Program-made: the position numbers and the translations under genes
In this document: positions 1 through 12,750 of the stretch, piece by piece
Numbering within the stretch: position 1 is the first letter of the stretch
Layout of the letters: every line of letters starts with the position of its first letter
Notes under the pieces: model-generated
What the model saw: only the letters and a program-made list of their open reading frames with translations
Told to the model about the DNA's origin: nothing
Databases searched by the model: none
Source of the DNA: Stropharia rugosoannulata
Lineage: Eukaryota > Basidiomycota > Agaricomycetes > Agaricales > Strophariaceae
NCBI GenBank assembly: GCA_028532985.1
Contig: JANCIK010000013.1
Span: 2,542,001 to 2,606,000 of the forward strand
Direction of reading: 5' to 3'
DNA length: 64,000 bases

Positions 1-211
1 CGGTAGAATACAGCAAATGGTGAATCCGTCTTGCTGATATAGTTTCGACGTTTCGATCCGGGTATTTTCGACAGCCCCGATGCGCGGTGGATCGGGAGTC
101 GGAGAGATTAGAAATGTCTTATAATATTATACATTTGTCGCATCCTACAAGTCGGATTACAAGAGTGATGACCCGCGAGAAGGAGCGCATTCACGGTTCA
201 ACTAAACCACC

Positions 212-2675
212 CTATGTAATAGCTAAAATAAACCCAGTTAGTTGAATAATGATATTCAGATGGGAAGGATGGGGATGCCAGACTTTGGCTTCCCTGTCCC
301 GCCGCTGTAAAAACCACGTACTGTATTTAGGACCTCCCCCACCCTCCGGTACTGTCCATGTAATATCTTGCGTCGGGACCTTGATATCGCACAGCTTGCA
401 GTGAATGCAATTCTATTCACGAGTAACATGATCAGCAACCCAAACTACTTCAGAGCAGCAGAATTTGCCCACCTGTGAATTGATCACCAGCTTATGCCCC
501 TTCCATGTCTCCTCGCCCTCAGCGCCATCCTCTTGCACATACTCGTAAACGCCCGCTGGGCACGCACGGCCCAAGAGGCCTGCATACTGATCAACATTCG
601 TCTGCACATGGTCTCTCCTGGTCTTCGCCTCCTCTTCTACCCATTGCTTTCCTTCAGAGTCTTCCATCCCATTCTCGTTCACTTGCGCAGAAGCCACATT
701 GCGCACGGCAGAGGCGCCCGCACCAGTCGCAGGGTCGATGTAGGTCGGGCGATCGGCCACAGCGGAAGTCCCGGTACGCTCACTATATGCTTTAGTCTTC
801 ACCACGCGCAGATGCACGGGCTGGTCCTCCGCGTGGTTAGTCCCCGTAAGCGAAACACTTGTCATAAGATCCGTGGAAAGAGGCGCCTCGAACGGTGGGT
901 ACTCAATGGGCTTATGCAGGTGCGCAGGCTCGGTATGCGAGGCATCGTAAGTCGCCGTAGAATTGTTCTACAGGTTAGTAAGCACAGTGCAGTAGCGGTG
1001 AAGGAGAAATGAGCTGACCCCCTTGGATCCGATACCGAAAGTCCACCAGCCTCTCCCCTTGAGGAATAAACTGTCGATACCAGAGTATACCACTCCGCCC
1101 CATAACCCTAAAGACGTGTTGAACGAAGGTCTCAGATTCCTAACCTCCCAGAGGTCGGAATGCACCCAAGACTTATGTAGCGCAGTGTCATAAGCAGAAA
1201 GATCTGCTGCAGGCCCCTCACCATCTTGGGATGCGGTCTCCAGGGCACTGCAAGACGCGGTTCAGTAACGAATTCGTTGTGATTCAGTATCACTTACTCG
1301 ACGACTGCTTCTGCAGCAACCATCCCGCTCTTCATAGCATTGTGCGTCCCCTTGATCTTTGCAATGTTGACAAAACCGGCGCTGCAACCGATGAGCGCGC
1401 CACCAGGGAAATTTAGTTTAGGTATACTTTGCAGACCGCCTTCGGTGAGTGTTCGCGCGGCATATGCAAGTCGCTCCGGTGCGACACCGGACTCGGAAGG
1501 AGAAAGAAGGGAACGGAAGTACGGGTGGTGTTTCATGCGCTATTTTAATATGTGAATGAACAGACAGAATCAGCAACATAGAAAACCATACCTGGAATTC
1601 ACGGTAGGGACTCAAGTATGGGTTTTTGTAGTCTAGACCTATTACGAGTCCTAGACTGACGAGTCCACCATCCATGTGGTATACCCAACCCCCACCATAT
1701 ACATCACTGGAAAGCGGCCATCCCATCGTGTGCACGACCTCGCCAGGGTTGTGCTTCTCAGGAGCGACGCGCCAAACCTCCTTCAACCCTAGTGCATAGG
1801 TTTGTGGCGCGCTCTCTTTACGCAAATCGTATTGAGCAATTGCTTGCTTGGACAATGATCCATGGGCGCCTTCGGCTAGGAGAGTGACCTTGGATTTGAA
1901 CGTCATACCAGGCTCATACGAGCTCTTCGTCGTGAAGTCGCGTGACAGTCCAACGTCTCCTGTCCGGATGCCTCTGACGCTCTTCACCTTACGACCCCAG
2001 GCGTCCACTGAGTCTTCGGTCTCGCTAAAGACAAGTTCCGCGCCGGCGAAGCCTGGGTATATTTCAACTCCCATCTCCTCAGCGACAGAGGCCAGCCAAC
2101 GGGTAAACGCGGACAAAGAAATGATATAGTTCCCATCGTTATTCATTTGAGGTGGGTGTGGGATCGGAATCGACATGCGCTCGGTGAGGAAAAGCATACG
2201 AGATGAGGTAGCGGGGGCAGTAAGAGGGTGGTCCGGAATGTTATTCCAATCTGGTAGAAGTTCTGACAGAGCGCGAGGCTCAAGTACAGCACCAGACACA
2301 ATGTGGGCCCCTATTCGAAACTCAATAACCTGTCGAGCAAGGGAGAAAGATTATGAACGCACCGACTTCGCTGCCTTTCTCGAGCACGACGACTCTGATT
2401 TCCCGCCCTTTCTCTTTCTCCAGCTGCTTTAGTCGGATAGCAGCGCTTAGGCCAGCTGGACCTCCGCCGACGATACACACATCGACTTCATCCTCTGCAC
2501 GTTCTACACTGGCAGGGTTATACGGGTCTCCAGCGCGTCTAAATGTGGTAGACTTGAAGGTACGTCGCTGTGGTTGGGTCGACCTCGTCCTAATCTGGGA
2601 AACATTGACTGCTGGTAGCGCCCGCAATAGGGCAGTGGATTGGCGAATACGCGCCGCCTTGGAACAGCGAAGCAT
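212..2675 (-). CDS. Electron transfer flavoprotein-ubiquinone oxidoreductase, mitochondrial
   Basis: Predicted 699-aa ETF-QO, the inner-membrane flavo-iron-sulfur protein that passes electrons from ETF (fatty-acid and amino-acid oxidation) to ubiquinone. Seven exons on the minus strand: 2675-2363, 2310-1592, 1539-1298, 1247-1019, 967-473, 412-322, 222-212; together 2,100 nt. A basic Arg/Ser-rich mitochondrial presequence (about aa 1-50) precedes the FAD dinucleotide motif GGGPAG (aa 70-75). The C-terminal ferredoxin-like domain has the [4Fe-4S] ligands C637, C668, C671 and C674 (RACPAG and NCIHCKLC) and ends in the usual GGGGPKYT tail, which needs the last intron (321-223) to be spliced. The start is the first ATG before the presequence. 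Length is slightly above the usual 620-660 aa because of the presequence and an insertion before the cluster domain. Family call is very secure; the last two small introns are inferred from motif continuity. Confidence 0.95.
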
Positions 2676-3636
2676 TGGGGCAAAGACAGAGCGAAATTCG
2701 AATGCTCCGAGTCAATGAAGTAGTTTAAGACAGCAAATTAAATCCGGCCGTTCTGATTGGCAGAGATTTACACGTGAATTTTCGACCGATCTCGGCTCAC
2801 CGAGCTCCGAATGTTCTTCGGCTTGGTACCAAAGCTCCTGGATTCTAGTAGAGCTAGCCTGAGACTGTCGCGGGAGCTGGGGGAGCCTGGACAAAAGTGG
2901 GGAAACGGAGGAGCAGTGGTTTTTTCTTTCTTTCCGTATGTTACATCAGAGGTAAATAAATCGAAAGGTGGTAATTAACAAGTATGCAGTATAGGTAGTA
3001 CTTACTACTCAGTAAGGCCAACTTAAAGTGAATACAAAATTAGTCCACGGATTTATAAACACAACGGTCAGGGAACGGAATTATACATCGTTATTCGCGC
3101 TATTAAGAAGGACGAATCGGTCTAAGTTCGACTGAATATTAGTGTAACACCTGGCATAGCCACCTGCGCGGGCCGGCACTTTCTCACACTTCACGGAATG
3201 ACAAACCATTGCCGCTCAAGGTAAGTACACTCCGGTAGGTATTACACTGTCTTTACAAGAGTACGTGTTCTTCTTCGTCATTTACCTGTCATTTACTATG
3301 TCACCATTATGCTCCTATGAACTCACTATGACCTATTGCTTTTGTACACGTCCATACTACGTATATTACACGTTACCACTTCCAACTAAAGTAATACCTC
3401 TGCATGTATAAATAGTTGATGTTTTGCTCGGTAGTAGACAATCAATTTTGGATTTACAACCGTTCTATCCAACGTGAACAACACCCACAACTCGACACTC
3501 GACTAACATCAACTTAAACAACACACAACACCGTGTGCCGACATCACTTCTGAAGCCCGCTAGCTCCTTACAGAAGCGATTCGTCACAATTAGCGCCCGC
3601 CAAACTAATATATGAATTTTGGACTTGCAGCGTACC
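2676..3636. other. Intergenic region without recognisable gene
   Basis: Contains the presumed promoter and 5' leader of the ETF-QO gene at its left end and the 3' flank of the neighbouring four-TM gene at its right end. It is AT-rich with no convincing exon, RNA gene or repeat that I can see. Confidence 0.6.
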
Positions 3637-4269
3637 CTATGGTTGTTTCTCTGTAATTCTAACATTACGCAGCGCAGAGGTAGAATCCTGTGAATTACGC
3701 CGTCTTCGGTCTCTCTCACAGAGGTATACCATCCCAACCAGCAGCAGAAGCTGCAAAGAGGTCGCAACCACTGCAGCTATCGAGTGCCAATAGTCCATGG
3801 TGTAGTTGTTTTCATAGCAAAATTCGTATGTCCCAGTCTGTGCATTCCCCGGGACGCAAGTCACCATATCCCGGGCAATCCGTCCAAAGAAAACAATCTG
3901 GCCACGTAACCTGACGATAGCCACTGCCACGCTTGCAGACCATAGCAGCGCAAGAAATACGCCGTATGCAACCGCCCTTGGTGATGAAGGACTAAACCGG
4001 AAGATGGAGTGCGCGTCGTGTCGGTGGAGATAGTGTAGAAGGATTGATGCGCCTTGGTAGGGGAGAAAGAACGCATATGCCAGAACAACAGCAATGAGAA
4101 TTTTTGGGTGAAATTGCGCGTCATCGTTGGCAACGAAACAGAGCGCCGAGAAAGAGTTAACACATGAGATGTAGAGTAATGCAAGGAAGTAGCGCGGTAT
4201 CGGCCTTTTTTGAGGGGAGACAAGAGTGCTTGCAGTGGATGCTGTATCCGAGTCTTGCGCTACAATCAT
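3637..4269 (-). CDS. Four-TM membrane protein, paralogue family member 1
   Basis: Single-exon 210-aa integral membrane protein, function unknown. The N-terminus is an acidic Ser/Thr-rich stretch beginning MIVAQDSDTAST, followed by hydrophobic segments near aa 27-48, 57-79, 98-120 and 163-184, and a basic Arg-rich tail. It shares with five other proteins in this window (starts at 32169, 37735, 39220, 40340, 41574) the block LPYQGA..LLHYLHRH, the FSPSSPRAVAY motif before TM3, and YW.SIA.V.ATS.Q at TM4. The loop between TM3 and TM4 has two cysteines, C138 and C151, separated by 12 residues. It is the only copy on the minus strand and lies about 28 kb from the next one. I recognise no named domain. 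Four TM segments and the paralogy are seen directly; topology is inferred. Confidence 0.8.
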   Translation of the reverse strand: MIVAQDSDTASTASTLVSPQKRPIPRYFLALLYISCVNSFSALCFVANDDAQFHPKILIAVVLAYAFFLPYQGASILLHYLHRHDAHSIFRFSPSSPRAVAYGVFLALLWSASVAVAIVRLRGQIVFFGRIARDMVTCVPGNAQTGTYEFCYENNYTMDYWHSIAAVVATSLQLLLLVGMVYLCERDRRRRNSQDSTSALRNVRITEKQP

Positions 4270-6213
4270 GGTTGAAGAGAGGGATTAGTATTCATTTGCA
4301 GTTTTTTTCCTTTGGTTCGACGGAAATAACAACGTTTCATCCCGTTAAAAGTGCAACTCTCCATCACCCCAAAGTCGGCTTTTTTACGTTTCACGGAGCT
4401 CTGCAACATGATCGTTATCACTTGTTGATGACTGCGGCTTTGGATTAGGTACAGACACAGGCTCCACTAGATACAGCCAAGAATCATGTGTACCCATGTG
4501 TACAGTGAGAGGGTGAATGGGTAAGGCAAAATTCCGTTAAGGAGTATTCATGAGTTGGCAAGGCAGTAAAAGTTGGCGAGAAATGATGATACGGAGTTCA
4601 TAAAGCAATGCGGATGTAGGACAAAATATAAGCAGGAAAGGGCGGGCAGATAAGAACAAACCGAAGAGAATATATTATGTATGTACAGGGCTGTTAGTGA
4701 AGACTTTGTGAGCCTCGGAGTGATGATGGGAGTGCAGACAAGAGAGCACACCGGGCAGGTGCGCTCGTCAATCTCATGCGTGACCGTGCCGGGATGCCGG
4801 GATGGTATGGAGTAAACAAACAGCGGCGGACTGCCAGTGGCTGCTGCCAATATAATAAGTGCTTACTATTATGTAATATCGTTAGTATGTTATCCCCTCT
4901 GCGAGTCTACTCAAAGTATACTCATCGTCGCGCTCAAGTCGCGCTCAGCGCCGCCGCCTCTTCTGTGAACCTTGCCGAGCAATTAAATTAAATATTTGTC
5001 GGGATTTGAACTTTTTGAACGTTTGAGCTCTCAACCTCTCTAATGTACTTACCATAAATACTCCATTTTGACTCCATTTAGTACTCCCGTTTGGTGTTTT
5101 ACCCAAGTTTTACGCCCAGAGCATAATCACAAACAGTCGTTTACTTTCTAGTAGTTTACGTCTGAGGTATGTGATATACTCGCTATTTATTATTTTATTT
5201 ACTTACAATTGATGCATGATGTGCCTATGTAGTACAGATTCCAAACAGACTTACGTACGTATCGTCTGACATTATTGTCTATTCAAATCAGTGACAGTTA
5301 CAAGTTATTCCACAAATATATAAGCTATGTATAGTAGTATTATGCCTTGATACTTTACAATTGCATTACATTGGCATTACAAGTTCATTTGATTATTAGG
5401 TCTGTAACCCAAACCAACTTCCTCATTGCACTATGTACAATATTTTCTGTTATTGCCGCTCCCGGCCATTGTCAGTTTCTTGTGCTGCCGCAAAGTTGTG
5501 GTTGTGAGCAACCAAATCGCAACAACGACTTGCAAGGCTAATAGGAAGTTTAAGCAGACATGGCTACATCATACTAATTATTACATCGATTCTTATGCAT
5601 TTCCCTTCCTTCCACTCACGCATCCTCGCGCACCCGTCACTTCCGTTCACGCACACGAGTCCACCACTGTAGCTGCCAAAGGTGATGGCGTACTAAAGCC
5701 AAAGCCCAGTGGGGTGTGATTGTGGTCAGTTTAAACTACATGTAATTTCCAGTACACTGTACTACTAATAACGTGCCTTGGATATACACTACTCACGCAC
5801 TCACGCACCACCTAGCTTATACGAAACTCGCGCACAACCCACTTCCTTTTCCTGTACCCATTATGAAAATGAAACACAGTTAAAACTTGAAAGCAGCAGT
5901 AGGTTATAAATAGACGGCTGTGGTCTACCTACTTTCGTCATCCCTTCGGAGGCATAAGTTAATGCACTTCGGTCTTCTACCGTAAAATTACACGGAGAAA
6001 TTTAACGCCAATATCGAACCTTCCGCCTATTTACCGCCAATGCTTGAAAGACAAACATAAGGTTTGATTGTGATTTCCTATTTCTACTTTATGAATCTGG
6101 AATTGATGTGACTTTGGAGGATGTGTCAGCGTTCAGACTATCGCCGGCCAGCGCCACAGGCCCCGGCAAGGGCTTGAGCGTCTTTCTCCCCTTCCATCAC
6201 CCAACTATTATCC
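4270..6213. other. Intergenic region, about 1.9 kb, no gene recognised
   Basis: AT-rich stretch with short chance reading frames only. It carries the promoter side of the minus-strand four-TM gene and of the plus-strand gene at 6214. No tRNA, repeat array or transposon end was recognised. Confidence 0.5.
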
Positions 6214-8299
6214 ATGCACAATGTACGACTTGACGAACACCACGAATCATTCACGAAGTTCATGAAATACGACAGTCGGCATGTGCTGGTTCCATCTCTT
6301 TTGGCGTTGGGCTCACGACCGCCGGTACTGCTTTTCGCCATGCTATCAGCTTTGTCACTACGACCAGTGTCGGCGACCCCCATCACAGCCTCGGCGTCGT
6401 TCAGCAAAAGGGATAGTAATGATAATAACAACTCTGGGAGCGTGGACACAAAGATATACGTACGTCCATGTACATCGAGACGGACGATTCAACATTGATC
6501 TTCAATTGCAGATTCCAATTGTTGTAATTGCAATCATTTTATTGATATTGGTTACACTTTCAAGGAAAACATCTCTTCGTCGAGCATTTTCAGGCTTTGC
6601 GCTCACAGGTGCTGCACCAACTGCGGGACTGGCAAGACCAACAGGGGCTCCCCGGGAAGTTACCGCCGAGCAATTAGCGGGTACCATCAACGGGGAAGGC
6701 ACACAGGCGGCCGCCCCTGCAGCCACTACTCGAAGACCTCGCCGGCCAAGGAGAACGCCGTCGCAGATGTCAGTGACCTCGTTGCCTGCGTATAACAAGG
6801 AACCAGGCGAAGAGGAGCTCGTTGTCTTCCGGTAAGGCTGCAGTCCCACGTTCTCGTTGCATATCTTCATGCCTTCATTTTCTAGAGGGCAAGATGCCGA
6901 GGACGTTACAATGCCAGCTGCAGTTGTACGCCAGTCTATGGACGAATCTTCACTGGATCACTCTCAGGTTTCTCGCTACTCACCCATGCCCACTTCGCCG
7001 CACACCGAGCCGCTCCTCAACCCAGACGATACATTTGAAGGCGACCTATCTATGCAGAGTCTAAACTCTCCCGCTGTGGAAGCGACTACAAGAAGGAGTA
7101 ACGATACTGGATCTCATGAAAATGAAACGAGTTCGCTGATGCGGACTCAGAGTAATGCCGATGAGGACTCCCGGGGCGAGGCCCCGCCGTATTTTGAGGT
7201 CGTAGACCGAGGCGCTTCTCCAGATGCAGACAATGAACCTAGTACATCGCCAAGTGCTTCACCAGAACCAGTTCAAGGTGCTACAGGTCGACGTTCAGGC
7301 TTCCGCTCGCTCTTGAACAGGATGTCGATAGCCTCGCACCCTAACGGACATACCCGAAACGACTCGAATATTTCTGCATTTTCCATGGGCCCAGGGCGGG
7401 AAACGCACAGCAGAGCATCTAATCATCGTAGTAACCACTCGGGCTCTGGCTCTGTCCTGAGCGCTTCCATGTTCCGTACGATATCACGGCAGCGCTCGAA
7501 TCATACACTCGCATCCGCCTCAGCTCGCAACCTTACATCGCCGTCCATGATCTCCCTTAATTCTATCTCGTCCCCGCTCACACACACCGTAACACGTACC
7601 GAGTTCACGTACCCGAAGACTGGCCTAACGGCCGAGCAGATCAAGGTCATCTCGTCGCGGGACGCCTTTGCGCGCTTCGGAGTGCCGTACGGCGAGGACG
7701 CCATTGCATTCGCCTCATCTTCTCGCTTGGACCTCCTTCAGCCTCCGCCGGACTTTGAGGCGTCAACTTCACAACTGCAGCTTCCAATAGCAGAGGGATC
7801 GTCGTCATCGAGTGCTGCCGCTGATCCGCCGGCGTCGACATTACCCGTCACCGATTCATCTACGTCACCAGCGGGCGCGCGGACGAGCGAGTCGGAGGAC
7901 GCAGCGTTGCTGTCGCACGATGCGGCCGAGGGACAACCAGCCGCAGGCACAGCGCCCAAAAAGCGCAGCTCGCTCGCCGCCCGGTTGAGCACAATCATTG
8001 GCACTGCGCGCTCGCATACACCGTCAAGCACCAAGGCGCGCAGTGTGTCTGAGTTCGGTGACCTGTCTCCAGGCTCCCAGCACGATCGGCGCGCAAGCGT
8101 ACGCTCGACACAGACGTTCGCGACGGCGGCGGAGACGTTGGGTGCTTCAACACGCTCAAGGCAACCGTCTGAATTTGCGGTCAACGAAGACGAGCCCAAT
8201 ACACCGATTGTTGTGGAACATGTTGGCAAGCCCACCGATTCGAATGTTATTCCCCCGCAGCAAACCACTAACCCACCGGTAGAGGGTACCAGTAGCTGA
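6214..8299 (+). CDS. Serine-rich single-TM protein, basidiomycete-conserved type
   Basis: Three exons, 6214-6459, 6512-6831 and 6886-8299 (1,980 nt, 659 aa); both introns are 50-55 bp with clean GT..AG ends. A short hydrophobic segment near the N-terminus (LLFAMLSALSL) could be a signal sequence. The stretch IPIVVIAIILLILVTL right after intron 1 is a clear transmembrane helix. The juxtamembrane region has a conserved-looking block (TGAAPTAGLARP, then PSQMSVTSLPAYNKEPGEEE), followed by about 450 residues of Ser/Thr/Pro-rich, probably disordered cytosolic sequence. I recall similar architecture in uncharacterised Agaricomycete proteins; no function is known to me. The start is uncertain: in-frame ATGs at 6262 and 6340 are alternatives, the latter giving a more typical signal peptide. 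Confidence 0.75.
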
Positions 8300-9154
8300 T
8301 CCGCGGAAATCAGCTCACGTACTATTTTCTTTTCACAATTCCCAATATCATTTTATTCTGCGGATGTTAGGTCCTCCCGACAAGTATTTTGTTCATTTCA
8401 GCACCTCGACATGACACCGTTTCGTTCTGTTGGATATCTTCAACGACATGGACTTGGCTAATACCTATTTGGAATACCATCTTGGATTCTCTTAAATCGG
8501 TATTGTACATACATTTTGTGCAATAATTGCACTCCTTCCTTCACGAGACCAGGAGTTACGGCTTACCCTCTCCCATTTTATCTGCTTTAGGTGTCAGCTG
8601 AAGATTTTATGTACATTATTGGATTAAGTAACCTTTTATATATTGCGTTAGTGAAACGACCCCAGACGCCGACCGGTCCTGCGCGGCTCACCCGGAACCG
8701 TAGATTCTGGTCAGTCTTCGTCATTACACATGTGCACAACGGCGTAAGCGCTGAAGGGACTTCAGATAAGGGGAAACCCTGCGAAAGAATTTCGCTTGTG
8801 TAATGCAAGGTACTTACACTCCATGCGGCTCACGGTCGACATTGCCTTTTTGAACCATACCGCTGATTGTGGAAGTTTGGAAACGGCGGCGAACGCCAGG
8901 CGGACACGTCGTTATCGCTGAGTACGTGGGTACTCGCCGGTACTCCTTCTATTATTGCTGGATGGAGGCGTCCCCAGAGGCCCGCTATCAGCGTTGACAC
9001 GCATGGCGCTGTGCTATTCTGATTTATTCTAATATTGGCACTTGTAGTATGCTGATAAAAAGAGAGACGAGGAATGACTTATTTCCTCGTCTTCGCTGTA
9101 CTATAAACCTTTCAGTGCTCGCGCGAAACAGAAGCTTTAGCTGGCATTGATAGC
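8300..9154. other. Intergenic region with promoter of the S41 protease gene
   Basis: No gene seen. A TATA-like CTATAAA lies at about 9111-9117, roughly 40 bp upstream of the ATG at 9155, and is a plausible core promoter element. The left part is the 3' flank of the serine-rich protein gene. Confidence 0.5.
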
Positions 9155-12140
9155 ATGCTTTCGCTGAAGAATATCGTGTGGTTGGCTATCGCTCTTCCCC
9201 GGCTCGCGTTAGCCGCCCCAGCCGTGTCTACTACGGACCCCTGCGCCAAAATTGCTGGACTCACCTTTGTTCCTCCTGCCGATGCTCTAGCGTGTTACAA
9301 GGCTTTTCCGTTCAACCAAACACTGTTCGAGAATGTTTTGGACAATATGGATCGCGTGTTTGACTTCTACACTTTCGAGAATTACTACTTGAATTCACCG
9401 CCACCTTTCCAAGAGTCGACGAACAATATTCGTGCAACGTTGGCTAAAATCAGGGATACTAAATTCGAAGTGAGTCGTTTTGCATAATATGGCATATGTA
9501 CTTGATCAGCTACTAATGGCGTATTATCAAAGACGGACTATGACTTCAACAAAGAGTTGTACGACTTTACCACACAGTTGAACGATGGTCACACAAGTAC
9601 GTTAACCTTCAGTCACTGCAATAGAGAAATTAAATAAGTCTCACACTACGCTTCAGGATACTTCCCCTCGTGCTACAATGCATTCCAAAATATTCTCCCT
9701 GCTCCTGTTATCAGTCTTGAGGTGGACGGCGTTTCCAATGTGTTCATCGCCCCGGACTCGGTAGAGTTTTTAACTCTACTTGGAACGAATTTTACCGGAT
9801 TCTTTGACTCCATTGGCTTCAACTGGCAACGCCTGGCGGGCGCAAAGGTACTCGAAATTGAAGGTATGGATCCATATGCGTATGTGGACCTCATCGCCGA
9901 CACCGTCTCGGGAAATTACCTCGACCACGGCGTGCGTGTCAACTCCGTTTTCACCAGCTACCGTATCTCGGGGACATCCTTCTCTCAACGTCTGGGAGAT
10001 CTTGCCGGGCCAATGGATGTAACTCGGACCTCCTTACAATTTAAGTTGATCACAGCTGGTTCGAACAAGGTCGAAACCGTGGATGTCCCTTACCTTGCCG
10101 ATTTCATAGGGAACCCGTTTACTGACAGCGCATCCTTGTAAGCACGCTTGAATTGTAATTCTGTGATTCTGTTACTAACCTGTAGCTCAGTTGGGAGGCG
10201 AATTGCGCTGCGAATGCGGCTACCAATGGCGTCGACGAACGCCAGCAGGGGAACTTCCCTAAAAATGCCAGGATTGCTCCAAAGCACGCTAAAGCGAATA
10301 TAATTGACGGACTCAAAAGCAAGGGCGTTGGTCTCCCTTCACCCTTCCTTCCTACTGCGCCCCCTGTAAACGGGAGTGAAGATGTAATCAAGTCTTTTAT
10401 TCTTCCCGACAAAAAAACCGGCGTGGTACGTATTTTCACTTAGTCAAAGAGAAGTTTGACGCTGATTCAAGGACATATCAAGATGTTTGTAGGCTCCTTT
10501 GAGCCTGATGATTTTGACCAGTTCCAGGCGGACGTAGTTGCGACTACTGCTGCCTTCAAGTCTGCTGGTGTGACACAGCTCCTGGTTGACCTGACGAACA
10601 ACGGAGGTATGTTTACAGGTTATTTCTTGGTCTCTATTCATAATTATCTTTAACAGGTGGCTTCGTCTGTTTGGGTCAGTTCCTACATCAATTCCTTGCA
10701 GGCTCTGAAATTGGGTACCCGTGAGTGTTGGAATAGAATAACTCGGCTACATAAGCGTCCTGACAATATACACATCCGTTCAGTGGATTCCAATCCAGCC
10801 AACGTGGAAACGCTTTGGCGCAGAAGATTGTTGCTGCACATGTCGCGATGGGCGCAAACGATGTCGGAACATTCTATAGTCCTAACAATTGTAAGAACAT
10901 GAGATTCAGTGCGGCTTTGTCGATACACTAATAACAATACTGATAGGGGCGTTCTTCAACGACACTATTATGCCTAACACATTCAATTACGACAAACCGA
11001 CAGTCCCTTTTGTTATAAACGGTCAGTTTGACCCAACTTCTCAACGCTTCCATGTATGTATTCCCGGTCCAGCTCTATCAGATAGATTTTCTAATTTGAC
11101 TGACACATCACTATACAGGATACGTGCACGGAGGAGTTCTCTCAGCCAATTCCGACTACGCCTCCTTTCCCTCTAAAGTACGCTCATTTTCTGCAAATGT
11201 GACGTGCAAACTTGTTGACATAGGTACATTGCAGCAAAGTAGCGATAGGTGAGCTTATATTTATCTCACAGCTCGATGGATGTTAACATACAATTTTCTG
11301 CGTATTATCTTAGTCAGTAACGGGGACTGCGCTTCGACGTGCGCAATGTTCAGCACACTCATGTTCGAGCGTCACCAGACGAAGATCGCTATCTTCGGTG
11401 GCAAACCAGGAGAGACGATGGAATATAAAGGCATGGCGGGAAACCAAGTCCTAGAGTGGTCAGATCTCGACACTGAGATCAAGTCTGTGGGACTCCAAAA
11501 TGTGAGTTTTCATAATGAGCTGGGATAATATAACGATAAAGCACTTTACTGATGTCAGTCGCACAATGTCAGGATCCGCTCGCCCCTCCCGAGTTGTGAG
11601 TTTTACTACTGTTGAAATGCCATGATAATAGTCCTTAACTTTCATCAGACTCGTCGACTCCGACTTCAGGTAAGTTATTATGACCTTGACTCCGAGATTG
11701 CATTGTGCTGAGATTTCTCTGCAGACATAACTGGAGAACTGGTATGCCGTTTTATTAGCCATTGTGGGGACCGATTTCTGAGTATCCTATCTTCCAGCGT
11801 GGAGCTTCCTGGACGAAACGCGGCCAATTGGTATGTAGCGATTAATATAATAGCACAATATATTCTAAATCAATTGTAATATGCCAGCCTACGTTTCAGA
11901 GCTACCACTCTGTACGTTGCTAGTCTTTTTCAGGTCGCTAATGAGGTTCTAACCGACTACTACTGCACCATTAGTGCGCTTCCCATATACCACTGATACA
12001 TACAATAATCCTCAGAACTTGTGGACATTCGCGTACGTCACTCCGTCTTTTCATTTATATTATTTGATGCGACACTAATACTGACATCGCCTCCTACTGA
12101 ATTTCTCGTACTCAGGGTTTCTCAGTTATTCGAAAATTGA
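9155..12140 (+). CDS. Secreted S41-family (CPAF-like) serine protease, 18 exons
   Basis: Spliced model of 652 aa (1,959 nt). Exons: 9155-9469, 9533-9596, 9657-10137, 10191-10425, 10483-10606, 10657-10720, 10784-10890, 10947-11053, 11119-11177, 11235-11248, 11314-11501, 11573-11595, 11649-11669, 11725-11741, 11798-11830, 11888-11911, 11975-12032, 12116-12140. A signal peptide (MLSLKNIVWLAIALPRLALA) starts the protein. The S41 hallmarks are LNDGHT (candidate catalytic His125) and SNGDCASTC (candidate nucleophile Ser531), with a conserved LLVDLTNNGGGFVC core between them. The 14-bp exon 10 is needed to join FPLNKVAI to VSNGD. The tail exons are only 17-58 bp each. Probably an extracellular or vacuolar peptidase. 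The boundary of exon 5 is the least certain; a donor 7 bp downstream at 10433 paired with an acceptor at 10472 would also keep the frame. Confidence 0.88.
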
Positions 12141-12750
12141 AGAAGGATATGTATTATGTAGTATTTGTAAAATCTCTATACATACTGGGAAGCGATTTAT
12201 GTTCCATCGGGATGCCGCCTACAAAAACGCAACTCACGGTAGCTGCATTGCCAGCCTGGCTACGAGTTGGTGCATCTCAGACATAATATCAAGAAGCAGT
12301 GCTTAACGCAACGAATATAAAGTACATGTGAAGGTAACGGAAGATAACACCCATCTTCTTACCCGCTTCCGGCTCGGAGCGGGTCGCGCGGTGGATGGGG
12401 GTTTTGTCACGCTGCATAGCTGCACAGTGCAGGGAAGTCTAGGGAATTGAATCTATTTTTCCCGATGACATATTTATCGACGTGGAAGAGCATGGATGGG
12501 AGAGTAGCATTCCCTCAGGCAGCATGACTGCAAAGACAACAACATCCGGATAAACTTTTAACTCAGTTATATGTATGTCACTGTGGCCACAGACGTGATG
12601 ATGTATTGGACTGAAGCATGGTTGTGTGTGTTAATATACAAATGTCAAAGGAAATGCCAATGTAATAGTGACAGAAATAAAGAGTGTGAACGAATGGATG
12701 AATCAAGCAAAGAAACAGAATCTAGGTAGGGATGGCACGTAGCCGAGAAT
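12141..12750. other. Intergenic region between convergent genes
   Basis: Short 3' flanks of the S41 protease gene (plus) and of the proline-rich gene (minus). Nothing else recognised. Confidence 0.5.
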
